A stretch of 64,000 nt of DNA from Trebouxia sp. TZW2008. Its lineage: Eukaryota; Chlorophyta; Trebouxiophyceae; Trebouxiales; Trebouxiaceae. Below, in pieces: positions 35,621 through 45,860 of the stretch; within the stretch, counting starts at the first letter, position 1, and every line of letters starts with the position of its first letter. Below the pieces are notes generated by a model. That model did no database searches. It was given only the letters and a program-made list of their open reading frames with translations, and had not been told where the DNA came from. Where the stretch lies: positions 62,001 through 126,000 of the forward strand of contig BDIU01000350.1 in the NCBI GenBank assembly GCA_002118135.1, in the 5' to 3' direction. Both the position numbers and the translations under genes were made by a program.

Positions 35621-38600
35621 TCATCTGTAGGTAATGAGGTACTTTGGGTAGGCATGGGCACTGTTGTACGTTACATATATGGGTGTCTGGCAACCGCTGT
35701 ATGTCCCAGACACTGAGTCATAGCGCAAGTCTGGTATACCAAGCTGCCTGCACAGCAAGCTGTAGCCGTCAGATTGAGATGCCGGGCCAGGCCTACAGGT
35801 GGCTAGCTAAGCATCATTTGAGAAGCAGGGGCTCATTTGGTGACAACATAGCATTCATGGCCTGAAATGGGCATGATTCTCCTCTTCTGGACCATACCAA
35901 CCACACCATTGATCGATTGAGTTGGTGAGCAAGTCACTAAGCAAGCAACAGTTGGATGCTTCACTGATGCATGCAAAGAGGTAATGCAACTACAGTATGT
36001 GCTGGCGTGCTGCTAGCCACTGCTACATTGCCAAGCCCACGCACAATGAACTCCAATGATAGATCAACATCAATCTAGTTTATCGGTAACTGATGACACC
36101 CAATAGCCATGCACTCCTTGCAATGCTGATCAGTCAAGAAATGGACTATGTCATTCATCAGTGCATCTTGAGCACCCATCATGCAAAACACAAGTAGCGC
36201 CATACATGGCACATACAAGCCCTTTGAAGCAACAGCATGCCCAGTGACACACACAGGTTGCTTACTCAGCCAGCGCAGGGTTGTTGATTAATGGTGGCAT
36301 GCGCAGACTTCTGTCTGCAACCAGATGCTTGCTCTTGCCAGTCAGCACATCCACAGCCAGAACCTGCTTCAGCCCGAGTCGGCGATTTGCCGGAATGCCT
36401 TTCAGATGTGTGCCAAAGGCGGGGTCATCCGGTCTGACGTGGTGGCCATACTTTAAGGCCAGTTCAGGTTTGGTGGAGTAGTAAGTTCCCACACCCCACT
36501 GCCCAGTCAGACTCGCAAAGTTTTGAGTGAGCCCTGCACAAACGAAACAAGTCAACAAAGATAGCGCTGTTCAGCACTGGCATCTGCCGCGTGCGCTGAT
36601 GTACATAGTCTTGCTGCAATGCCTTCAGTTGAGTGCCAAAGGCTGGATTGTCCAGTCTGACACGGTGACCGTATTTGAAGGCCAGTTTGGGCTTGGTGGA
36701 GTGATGTGTTCCCACACCCCACTGCCCAGTCAGGCTTGCAAAGTTCTGAGTGAACCCTGCATAAATGAAGCAAATCAAAAAGATAGTGCAGTTCAGCACT
36801 GGCATCTGCCTGATGTCCTGAAATATGCAGATTGCTGCAATGCCTTTCAGATGAGTGCCAAAGGCTGCATCATCCGCTACGACGTGATATTATACTTGAG
36901 GGCCACTCTAAGTTTGGTGGAGTCGTGTGTTCTCACCCCACTGCGCAGTCAGGCTTGCAGAGTTCTGAGCGAAGCCTGCACAAGTGCAGCGGGTTACAAA
37001 ACTCATTGCTGCTCACAGTTGGAATTTGCTTGATGTCCTGATGTAAACAGATTGCTGCAATGCCTCTCAGGTGAATGGCAAAGCTTGGCTCATCCAGTTT
37101 GCTGTGATGACCATGCTTAAGGGCCAGTTCAGGCTTAGCAGAATTGTTTGTTTCCACACCTTACTGCCCGATCAGGCTTGCAAAAATTCTGATTCAAATC
37201 TGCACATGAGCAGCAAATCACAAAAGCTGATGCTGCTCCAGTATTGGCATCTGCCTGATACCCTTGATGAAACAGGTGCAAAAACTTGCGATTGATACCT
37301 TGCAGCAAGAGCCCAACAGCACTTGTTCAGTTGCATTGCACCAAATGTGTCGTGCAGAGCATTAGGCTGCTTATGCATGCAGAGTGCCCAATAACCACAT
37401 CCAAGAATGTCCTTGCATCCAGTCTCGACACATCAACACAACACTGCATAAGGCAGATTGGCTGACTTAGCCGAGATGCATAATTCTTGCGAGGCTCTGG
37501 GGCCGGTGGGACGTGCATCAGCACAAGGCAGCTGTCCCCAATGACAAGTCAAACATCAACGCCGCACTGATTCAAGGTCGACAGGCTGACCTAGCTCAGA
37601 GGCGTAGACCTTGTGAGAGTCTGTGCGCGTCATGTCATGCAACAGTGGAAAGCAGCTGGGACCTATGACAAAATGCAACGCACACATCAATGACACACTG
37701 ATTCAAGGGAGACAGGCTGACCTAGCTCAGAGGCATAAACCTTGTGAGGCTCTGTATGCAAGATGCCATGCCACAATACAAGGCAGCTGCCACCGTTGAG
37801 AAGCTGCAATTCACACATCAATGCCACACTGATACAAGGTAGGCAGACCAACCTAGCTCAGAGGCGTAGATCTTGTGGGGGTCTGTGCCTGAGGTACCAT
37901 GCCACAGTGGAAAGCAGCTGCCGCCATTCATCAGATGCAGATCAGGCTCATGGCTCCAGCGCTCCTTCATGCAGGCCTGACTATGGGAGAAGGCCCTCCA
38001 CAGTCTAGGGTTCTGAATGCGGTGTACCTGTTGACACATCTTTCTATGGTAAGTCTGTTGCATTGAGCACTGATGTATTTTAGCGTATTTGGTGTGTGCT
38101 AGTCAAATTTTGCAGTGACAGTAGCCTTTACATACTGTCTAGCTTTACACACAGGCTCGTAAGGGTTGACAGGCATGACTGTGGCGGAAGGCTCTCCACA
38201 GCCCAGGGTTCTCAATGCGGTGCACCTGTTGACGCACAGGGCTATCGGGGTCATAGCAGTGCTTGCTGCAGGTGTGAGCTGTCAGACAGTCCAGGAAGTG
38301 TCTTCCAGCAGCCGGCACACTGTGCTGACTGGATCCAATCCCTGAAGTCTACAATAAACACATCCAAACATGCAATCATTCACTTGTTCAACCATCCAGC
38401 CATGCATTCATTTAAGCAGGTTTGCATGCATGCACAAATGCCAATACAGTAAACTCTTGTTGTAAGGACACTCAATGTAAGGACAATCTCGATGTAAGAA
38501 CAGTGCTATTGGTAACCCATCACTGCATTCTGACTGCAGTGGTCCCTCTGAGTATGAACAACTTGATGTAAGGACCAATTTCGTGGTAACCAGAGCAGTC

Positions 38601-41600
38601 GTTACACCAAAAGTTTACAGTACATTTGAGGTCACCCTTACCGATGCTGTAATGCCAACATGCCGTTGCTTTGGCTGTGAAGTGGTGCATGATGTCGCCT
38701 TGTCCATGGCAACACGCCACAAGTGTATATTTCATGACTTGCACACATCACTAAGATGATTGCTGTGGTGACACAGCCTACATGATGAAAGGCAAATGTG
38801 GCTCGTCTAACGATGAGTGGCAAATGTGGCTCGTCTAACGAGAGACAGTGGTTGACTGTATAAGCAGTGATTGATCAATCCTAAATGAAATTTTCAGTCA
38901 CAAATTTTGAATGATTGTTCAGTCGTAAGACCCAACTGTATGTCTCATTGTTGACATAGCAAGGTCTGAACCATCATAATCAGACGGTCAGTCATTATTG
39001 GCTCATGTCAAATGATGAGTGACAAACCTTGACAACAACAGCACCAGCCCTACGAGCAGCCCAAACCAGATGGGACACTTCCTGACTGCCAGGGTTCACC
39101 TCAAATAGCTCAGTCTTTGCAGCTGATGCTAGAGGCTGCCACGCATTAGGGTACTGATAGCCTGACGCTGTCTGATGCATGGCTTGATTCAGGCATCTGA
39201 GCACATGGGCTTCAGCCTACATGTCAATGACTTACTCAATTGTAGCATTGAAAGCATGCATGCATGTGTGCTTGCGATGCGTGTCAATGTTGAATGTTTG
39301 TTTTAAAAAAATCAACGGTTGTACGTAATATGTAGCGCTGACAGCATAGTGAAAACTCAGTGTTTACTGTACAGTCAGCTGATGCCAGAGGCTGCCATTC
39401 AGTAGGGCACGGATACCCTGATGCTGTCTGATGCATTTGCAGCAATGGAAGCATGCATGTGTGAAGTTGCAATGCACGACCACCTTGACCTTCTGTATAA
39501 TGGAATGATTGTACAAAGGTGTAGTTCTGATGATCGCTTGCAAGCAATGGGTCGTTTGCTGGACAGGTGTGTAAGGGAGGTATGCAAAACCTTACGAGCT
39601 GATTGCAGGACGTTTTGAAAAGCACTGATGATGCATGGCAAATGACAGAGCGCCCACTATTGATGCGTTCTGCAAAACATCATACAAATGATGCCAAGCC
39701 TGAAGTTGCAAATGCAGCATACCCGGCAGACTAGCTCATCACATCCTGTCAAGCGCAAGGTGCTCTCAGCAGGAGAGCATGCTGAAACAGCAGTCAGTGG
39801 CGCTGCTGCAAGCATCTCTTGGCGTGCTTGCAGGCTCAGTGCTTCGCACAGAGTCACATCAGTGCTTGTCATGTGCGCCTGCACGTGCAAGCATCAGGGT
39901 TGATGACTGGTGTCAGCAATGGATACAATACAAAGGGGAAACAAAGGCAGTGAATCACCATATGTAATGCTGAATATGCAATACGTGACATGCAATACAT
40001 GGCATTTGAGAGCGTGAACTCACTAAGCTGCAGCGCATATGGTGCAAAACGCAGTATATTGTCAACAATACATCATGTGCAAGTGTCTTGAATGATTGCT
40101 CACTGAACATAAGAGTATGGTGCTTCACCGCAAAAGGAGCAGTTGAGCCCACTCCAAGGCGTCAGTGCTGTGCTTGCAGATGCCCTCAGATCTGAACATA
40201 TGGGATGAGCACCAGTACGTTTGACAGAGCGATTCGTATCATACAAAGCAGATGCAAAAAATGTCGTCAGCTTTCATATCCAAATGCTGCGCTGCACCCC
40301 TCGCTGACCGCCAGTGCTAGATGCAAGGCCTTTGAGAATGCGTTTGGCTATGAGCCCAGTCAGAAATAGGACATCAAGCTTTAGCCTGCCTTCAAGGAGG
40401 CTGTCAAAAAGCAAGCTTTTACCTACAGTAAAGTCTCTTTGCCCTCGATGTAAGGACGATCTTGATGTAAGGACAACGCCATTGGTGTCCAGTCACTGCA
40501 CTCTGACTGCAATTATCCCTCTGAGCAAGGACAATTTGATGTCAGGACAGATTTCTTGGTAATCAAAGCAGTCGCTACAAAGAGAGTTTATTGTACCTGC
40601 ACTGCTGCTTGAATCTGGTGTACTGCCTTGTCGCACCTAGACTGACTGCCTGTCACTACAAGCACTCTGCTCATGGATTGAGCGAACAGCTGAGCTCTGA
40701 GAGCTGCCACAGCAGCTGCTTTCAAATCCACAAGCCGGATTTCCTGCATGTCACACCATTGCATTACAAACGCAATGTACCTTCCAGCTGTTCTGGTGTA
40801 TACGGCAAAAGTCCTTGCCAGGCTGGACTGTTCTGTAACTTGTGGTGTGAGCCTGTGCTTTAAATATGTCGAAGATGAAACTGCCTAGTGTGTAACAGAA
40901 CACAGCAAATGCTTGTATTGAAGCTAAAGTCAGGTCTCAGTTGCAGCTTTGTTACAGGCTTGCTAACAAGCTCACCTTGAATGTGCAGCGGGTGTCTTGT
41001 CTGATGTATCTTGCGATGAGTGCATTCTGTTCCCTGGCCGCCAGATCAAAGGGCCTCAGACTGCGGTGGGTCTCTTGTTTTTCACTTGACAAATCAAACA
41101 AAGTGTGAGCATTGCACAGGCTCACCTTCACACTACACTGGATGGTTTGTCTAGGTTCTTCACAATGGTGGCAATCTGCACTCTAGCAAGCTCACCTTCA
41201 CTGGCAGCAGGCGTTGTGTCTGACATGTCTCAGAATGGCTGTAATCTGCGCCCTAGCCGCCAAAACCAACTGCGATGGGTCTGTAGTCTTTCAAAATGGC
41301 TGCAATTTGCAAACTGGCAAGCTTACCTTCAACGTGCAGTGGGGCGCTAGTCTGACATATCTCAGAATGGCTGCGATCTGTGCCCTAGCCGCTAGAACAA
41401 AGGGCCACTGAGCCTGCCCAGCTCCAATCAGCGGCATGGCTAGAGTTGCTGCCTGCTTTGCGCTTGACTGGTGCAAAACGTCGAAGATGGCCTCTTGCAG
41501 ATCCCAAATGCTCTGCGAATCACAACCTGCAACACGTTAAGAAACCTTGAGCCTGCCCAGCTCCAACCAGCAGCATTGCTTGTGCAATTGCCTGCTTTGC

Positions 41601-43815
41601 GCTTGACTGGTACACCACGTCTCAAATGACGCCTTGAAGATCCCAAATGCTTTGAGAGGCATGACCTGGAAAACCAACAAGAGACATTGAGCACATTAGG
41701 CAAACAAGCGACTTTGTAGACAAAGTATGGCTGCTGATGCGTCTCATTTGACTGCAAAATAAAAAGATCTGTCAAGCAACTTAGGGTGCAAGCTGACTCT
41801 AAGCACAACATGGCAGCAGATTTGGAGCACAGATTATAATGTCGAAATCATGACAGCTTCACAAGACACCTCGATGACTAATTGACAATGCGAACAAGAT
41901 GCCCGAGAAATACATGAAAATGCAAAGTCAATTTTGACGATGGACATTTCACTTGCAGATTGTGTGTGCTGCTTTGCTGCTCACTCTTGGCAGGACTGTT
42001 GCCATTGATCACGCCAAGAAACGCAAGAAAGCCGAAGACTAGGTGCTTGCCCGAGTATGACGGCCCAACAGCATGTATAAAATGGGTTGGCCTGTTGCAT
42101 GTCTTGACAGGAAGTATATCGGTGGTGGAGGTTGCTGTTCCATCCCATATGCTTGTCCAGAACCAGCTGGCAAGCATGTCAAGCAGCGGAGGCTGCTGTA
42201 CTGCTGGTGCCTGTTGCTGGCTTGAAGAGTTTGCGTGGCGCTTGTCAGAGCTACAGGCGATGACATCAATAGCTTGTGACTGAAGATCACCCTGGCAAAC
42301 CTGCAGCCCAACAGCACACATTCAAAGCTTGTACTGACTGACAGTGCTACTTGAAAATCCGCATGAATGGTGGAACCTGCTGCTCCGTCCCATATGCTTG
42401 TCCAAAACCAGCTTGCAAGCATATCAGGCAGCAAAAGGCGGCTGTGCTGCTGGTGCAGGTTGCTGGCCTGTAGAATTTGTGGGCCACTTGTGAGAGCTAC
42501 AGGATGTGACACCAAGAGCTTCACCCCAATTTGACACATAGCATACACTTTGTACCTGGATCTTGACACCATTGCATGTGATGCCAGCACCAGCGGCAGC
42601 GCCAATGTCAGCAGCCCCTTGGGCCAGCACAGTGCACTGCACATCATGAGCGGTCTGCACCTCACTGATCAGCTGCTGTCCCTTTGCAGACATCACTGGG
42701 TGTGTGAACAGCGCTGCCTCATGGGCTTCCATTGCAAGCGTTCTTCTGCAGGCTACAAGCAGCTTGCTGCCTTGATCATAGGGTTTCAAGGCACTATCCT
42801 CTGCAGACACTGTGACTGCCTGTTTGCCAGGATGAGCATTGGCAGCGTGATCCCGGGACTTCAGGGGGTCATTAGCTCCTGATCTCATCTCTGCCTGTTT
42901 GCTCAGCGTGTTGTTGGGAGCGTGACTACCACGTTTTAAGGGGTCACTAGTTGCTGATCTCATGTCTGCCTGTTTGCTCAGCTGATCATTGGGAGTGTGT
43001 GCGCGCTGTGACCTAGAAACCATTGCAGCATTGACTTGAGCTGAGCTGTTGACCTGACTTTGCAAAGATGTCAGTGGCTGCCTTTGGGCTGTAGCGTGCT
43101 GTGCTAGGGGATTTGATGGCAAAAGCGGCCGCACCTTAGGGCTGGGAGGGTTTGGGGACTGTGCGACAGCAGCTTGTACTGGTAATGCTGCTTGTGACTT
43201 GTTTGTTGTTACAGTAGTTGCCTTGCAATGAGTTGCAAATGCCACTGCAGGCTGCACTCCTGCATCTGTGACCCTTGGTGGTGGTGATAGGGGTGGTTGC
43301 CGCATGGGGCCTGTGCCTGCCTGGTACACAACGATAACCTCGCCAACTTGAGCTGGCTTGGCATGAGATGCAGATGCAACGGGCTGTGAAGCATTTGTAG
43401 CCCTTGGTGATGGTGGCGGCTGCCTGGCAGTTGTGCCCATCAGTGGTGGTGGTGATGGTGATTGCCTGGCAGTTGTGCCCCTCAGTGGTGGTGGAGGTGG
43501 TGCTTGCCTGGCAGTCGTGCGTGCCTGATCAATTACAACAAGCTGGCCTGCTGAGTTGCGCACAACATCAACAAAGTCTCTGCGGCTGGATGGGTCTGGC
43601 TTCAGAAAAGGCTTGTCTGCGTGCACAGACACCGCCTCATGTGCAACACTACCTGTGACATCTGGCAGCTTCTGTTGCTTGCAAACCGCCCGGTGTGTTG
43701 ACGAAACAGCATGTATTGAAAGAGGAAAGGTCTTGGAGCAGCAGCATAAGCCAGCAGTGCAAGTGCCTGACAGTCTTTGATATGCACTGTGACTGCTAGT
43801 CGTGCTGTCATGCAT
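35621..43815 (-). CDS. Macro-domain PARP (mono-ADP-ribosyltransferase, PARP14-like)
   Basis: Supported exons, in transcription order: ~43815-42556 (Pro/Ser-rich, ending GVKIQ), 42300-~42050 (macro-domain start VCQGDLQSQAIDVIA and FIHAVGPSYSGK), 41526-41327 (macro-domain end AMPLIGAGQAQWP), 40743-40597 (KH-like, VALRAQLFAQSMSRVLVVTG-type), about 40422-40310 (FDSLLEGRLKLDVLFLTGL), 39216-39028 (YQYPNAWQPL ... FEVNPGSQEV), 38027-37853 (VHRIQNPRLWRAF ... LWHGTSGTDPHKI), 36533-36266 (GQWGVGTYYSTKPELALKYG ... VLTGK ... RMPP) and 35747-35621 (YDSVSGTYSG ... YPKYLITYR, stop). Joints of the last four are in phase. Catalytic His (HGTS) and Tyr (GTYYST) are present. The third triad position reads Ile, which in this family goes with mono- rather than poly-ADP-ribosylation. 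Other exons may be missing. A pogo-like MITE interrupts the 40.6-kb exon. Ghost exon edges are abundant. Confidence 0.75.
36550..37230 (-). repeat. Three ghost copies of the PARP catalytic exon's acceptor edge
   Basis: The exon starting at 36533 is preceded by truncated copies starting at 36756, 36975 and 37199 (spacing 219-224 bp). Each starts (C/T)TGCAG and encodes decayed versions of FASLTGQWGVGT and the segment through HLKGI. Decay increases with distance: the first is open for about 50 codons, and the second and third carry in-frame stops. The spacer CATCTG...TGTTCAGCACTGGCATCTGCC is also repeated. Confidence 0.85.
37430..37852 (-). repeat. Three ghost donor-side copies of exon 38027-37853
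   Basis: Downstream of the exon's donor (GAGCTAG|GTTGG at 37853) the segment encoding ...TDPHKIYASEL plus intron start is repeated at about 37725, 37600 and 37480. Each has ACCTAGCTCAGAGGC(G/A)TA-A-CTTGTGAG on the + strand and the shared spacer ATCAA-GCCACACTGATTCAAGG. Several copies carry damage. Confidence 0.75.
38180..38265 (-). repeat. Ghost acceptor-side copy of exon 38027-37853
   Basis: On the minus strand CAACAGGTGCACCGCATTGAGAACCCTGGGCTGTGGAGAGCCTTC copies CAACAGGTACACCGCATTCAGAACCCTAGACTGTGGAGGGCCTTC (VHRIQNPRLWRAF). It lies about 200 bp upstream. Confidence 0.75.
38445..38622. mobile_element. Pogo/Tc1-like MITE, copy 1
   Basis: Begins TA|CAGTAAACTCTTGTTGTAAGGACA and ends ...AAAGTTTACAG|TA. 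The terminal inverted repeats (CAGTAAACT versus CTGTAAACT) are flanked by a TA duplication, typical of the pogo/Tc1-mariner superfamily. About 174 bp, no ORF, located in a PARP-gene intron. Confidence 0.75.
39365..39445 (-). repeat. Ghost copy of exon 39216-39028
   Basis: The segment encoding MHQTASGYQYPNAWQPLASA is copied at about 39440-39372 (ATGCATCAGACAGCATCAGGGTATCCGTGCCC...), followed by unrelated sequence. Upstream of the working exon. Confidence 0.7.
40424..40595. mobile_element. Pogo/Tc1-like MITE, copy 2, inserted in a PARP coding exon
   Basis: TA|CAGTAAAGTCTCTTTG ... CAAAGAGAGTTTATTG|TA: 16-bp near-perfect terminal inverted repeats and TA duplication, 168 bp. The interior matches copy 1 (TGTAAGGAC, TCACTGCA-TCTGACTGCA). 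On the minus strand the coding frame before it (...HQIQAAVQ) and after it (KSLLFDSLLEGRLKLDVL...) becomes one continuous frame if the element and one TA are removed. Confidence 0.85.
40965..41295 (-). repeat. Ghost donor-side copies of macro-domain exon 41526-41327
   Basis: The exon's 3' end (encoding ILRYVRLAPHCTLK) and donor are repeated downstream at about 41280-41180, 41170-41110 and 41085-40970. Shared features on the + strand are AAGCTCACCTT(C/G)A, TGT(C/A)TGA(C/T)(A/G)T(G/A)TCTC and GCCCTAGCCGCC. Copies are partial and diverged. Confidence 0.65.
41535..41680 (-). repeat. Ghost acceptor-side copy of macro-domain exon 41526-41327
   Basis: On the minus strand CAGGTCATGCCTCTCAAAGCATTTGGGATCTTCAAGGCGTCAT...CAGTCAAGCGCAAAGCAGGCAA...GGAGCTGGGCAGGCTCA copies the working exon (start 41526). 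It carries an in-frame stop. The same exon thus has ghosts on both sides. Confidence 0.7.
42350..42535 (-). repeat. Ghost copy of first macro-domain exon
   Basis: The segment around ...CTGTAGCTCTCACAAGTGGCCCACAAATTCTACAGGCCAGCAACC...TGGTTTTGGACAAGCATATGGGACGG parallels the working exon at 42300 (CTGTAGCTCTGACAAGCGCCACGCAAACTC... TGGTTCTGGACAAGCATATGGGATGG). The copy carries stops in the working frame and lies upstream. Confidence 0.65.
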
Positions 43816-44046
43816 GCCTGTTGCTGTTGACTGAGGGATTCATCCAGACTTGCGCTGCCCGGCGAAGCTGCTTGAAATGTTTCAGACTAGGCGCATGGCA
43901 GTGCACAGGCTCTGTTCATTGTATCAATGAAACAACATGCCATATGCAACATCTAAGCATTGAGAGTGTGTATGACTGGAATGCAGTGGAACATACAGTA
44001 CGTTGGCACCAGTACACAGTATGCAATAAGCAAGTATTGCAGAGTT

Positions 44047-45719
44047 TCAGTGGTTGAAATGGTGGTAAGATGATTCAGTGGAGTCTATTGCCGTCTCACC
44101 GGCAAATTCTGATTCCCCTTTGAAGATGCGAGCTGTGTCAGCATATGTCCTCAAGAGGTCAAGGACGCGTGTACGTACTCGACCCTGCTTCTCAAGTGCA
44201 AGCTGTAGAGGCGACTTGCCCTGCATCAGCAAACAAAGCTTATATTTGATCTTTCCTCACATAGTTACTGAGGAACATCTGCAAGGTCAGCTCAAACAGT
44301 TGAGCACAGAGAGCTGTGCAGGTGCAGCCACAGCTGATGTAGCAGTTCCGCATAGAGAGCTGTGAAGGTGTCGCACAGGTGCATCTAAACACTCTGAGCC
44401 AAGCTTTGAGCCCAAAGTTGCGCCACTCGCTCAGCTGGCAGAGTGCCAGGTTCCTTTGCTGAGAACACTCAACGTAAAACCATTCTCCTGAGAACACTCT
44501 CAACATAGGGACAACGCAATTGGGAAGTGCTCACATCATGCTGGCTGCAATAATACCACTGAGCCAGGATATTTTGACATCAGGACAATCTTCATGGTAA
44601 GCGAAATAGTTGCTTTAAGGAAAATGTACTGTAGTGCTCGCTGACCTCAGCATTGGTGCTGGCAGTGCTTGCTCCCGCTGCCAACAGCACCTGGATAGTT
44701 GTGAGGTTGCCACACTCAATGGCAGCTATGAGGGGTGTGTGTCCCTTCAGAGAACAAGGAAGGAAATGGTTATGCTACATGCTCCAGCCAGCCAACAAGG
44801 CTGATTGCATGTGGCCTAAAATGGCAATGACTATGTGTTCAGCAGGCAATCAAGAATGCAGGACATCACCCAATGTGAACCTGTTGCAAGGCTCACAAGG
44901 TCTTTTGGCACAAAAAGATCTTTTCACTGTGATATGACATTGAGCGCAAAATCAAGGACTCGCTAGATGATCAAATCAGATTGTGCTTCATAGGGAAGAT
45001 CTTCCTTTTAGTGCAGTGCAAATCAGCATCACAGGGCGATGCACAAGACATGCTTGCAGGAACAGTGTGGGCCAAGCTGCAATGCTCAGCAACAGCCATG
45101 CTGCCCAATTTTGCTCACAACTTTGCTCGCCATGTTTGGGTTTGCTCCATGTGCTAAAAGGGCCTTGACAGCTTTGCTTTGGCCCTGCTTGGCAGCCATA
45201 TACAGCGCAGTTTCCTACAAACCAATACCTAGGTCTGAGCTGTACCAGAAAGACATGCAGAAGAAAGCCTGCCCTGCAGGATGGAGCAGTGCAAGCTCAC
45301 TGAGCTTTGTGTGCATGTCATGGCATACAGGGTCCTGAACATCCTCAAGTCAGTGCAAGCTTGATCAAACGCATGATGCGTGTGTGACCTACATTCTGGT
45401 CTGAGACTGCATTGACAACTGCTCCAGACTGCAAGAGCGCCTTGACATTCCTTGGCTTGCAAGTCTTCACTGCTTGCATCAAGGGCGTGAACCCCTGCAG
45501 CCATTCCTTTAGCTGTGTGTGACAGGTTGAGTTACCATTCAAAGTTACTGAAACCACAGTTCAAACTTGGCAAGCTCCTCAAAAGGGGTTTTGAGACATG
45601 CTGGTGACCATCTGTTGTTACAATACAAATGACTTGGGCTGGGACTGCTGAACTGACAGGGTGCCAGACCCTGTGAGACTGAAGGGGCTTGTCACCTTGG
45701 CATCTCTGGCTTCGAGCAT
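44047..45719 (-). CDS. Ankyrin-repeat protein (or N-terminal half of the PARP gene)
   Basis: Exact in-phase exons: 45719-45696 (MLEARDAK), 45506-45393, 45214-45119, 44744-44646 and 44220-44100, then either a stop at 44047 by read-through or splicing at GCCG|GTGAG. The middle exons each encode an ankyrin repeat: GFTPLMQAVKTCKPRNVKAL, TALYMAAKQGQSKAVKALLA and GHTPLIAAIECGNLTTIQVL. The last is GKSPLQLALEKQGRVRTRVL. One repeat per exon suggests exon-wise expansion. Ankyrin repeats bind partner proteins. The start at 45719 is the only in-frame ATG after an upstream stop. The donor phase at 44100 fits a splice acceptor near 43764 in the PARP gene's first exon, so the two may be one gene. Confidence 0.7.
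44460..44637. mobile_element. Degenerate pogo-like MITE, copy 3
   Basis: The right end (TTTTGACATCAGGACAATCTTCATGGTAA...AAAATGTACTG|TA) resembles copies 1 and 2. The left end is eroded (GAGAACACTC-CAACATAGGGACAACGCAATTGG). It sits 9 nt inside the intron, next to the donor of ankyrin exon 44744-44646. Confidence 0.55.
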
Positions 45720-45860
45720 CCCTTGCAAAGAGTTTTGACAGAAGCGTGACGCGCTAGGCAAATGATGCTCGCGCAATGACAAAGAACGCGACTCGAGAGG
45801 TGCTGAGCACGGGCGAAGCAATCGCGCTGAGCCCTGAGCGCTTGATCTTTTAAGCGGCAC

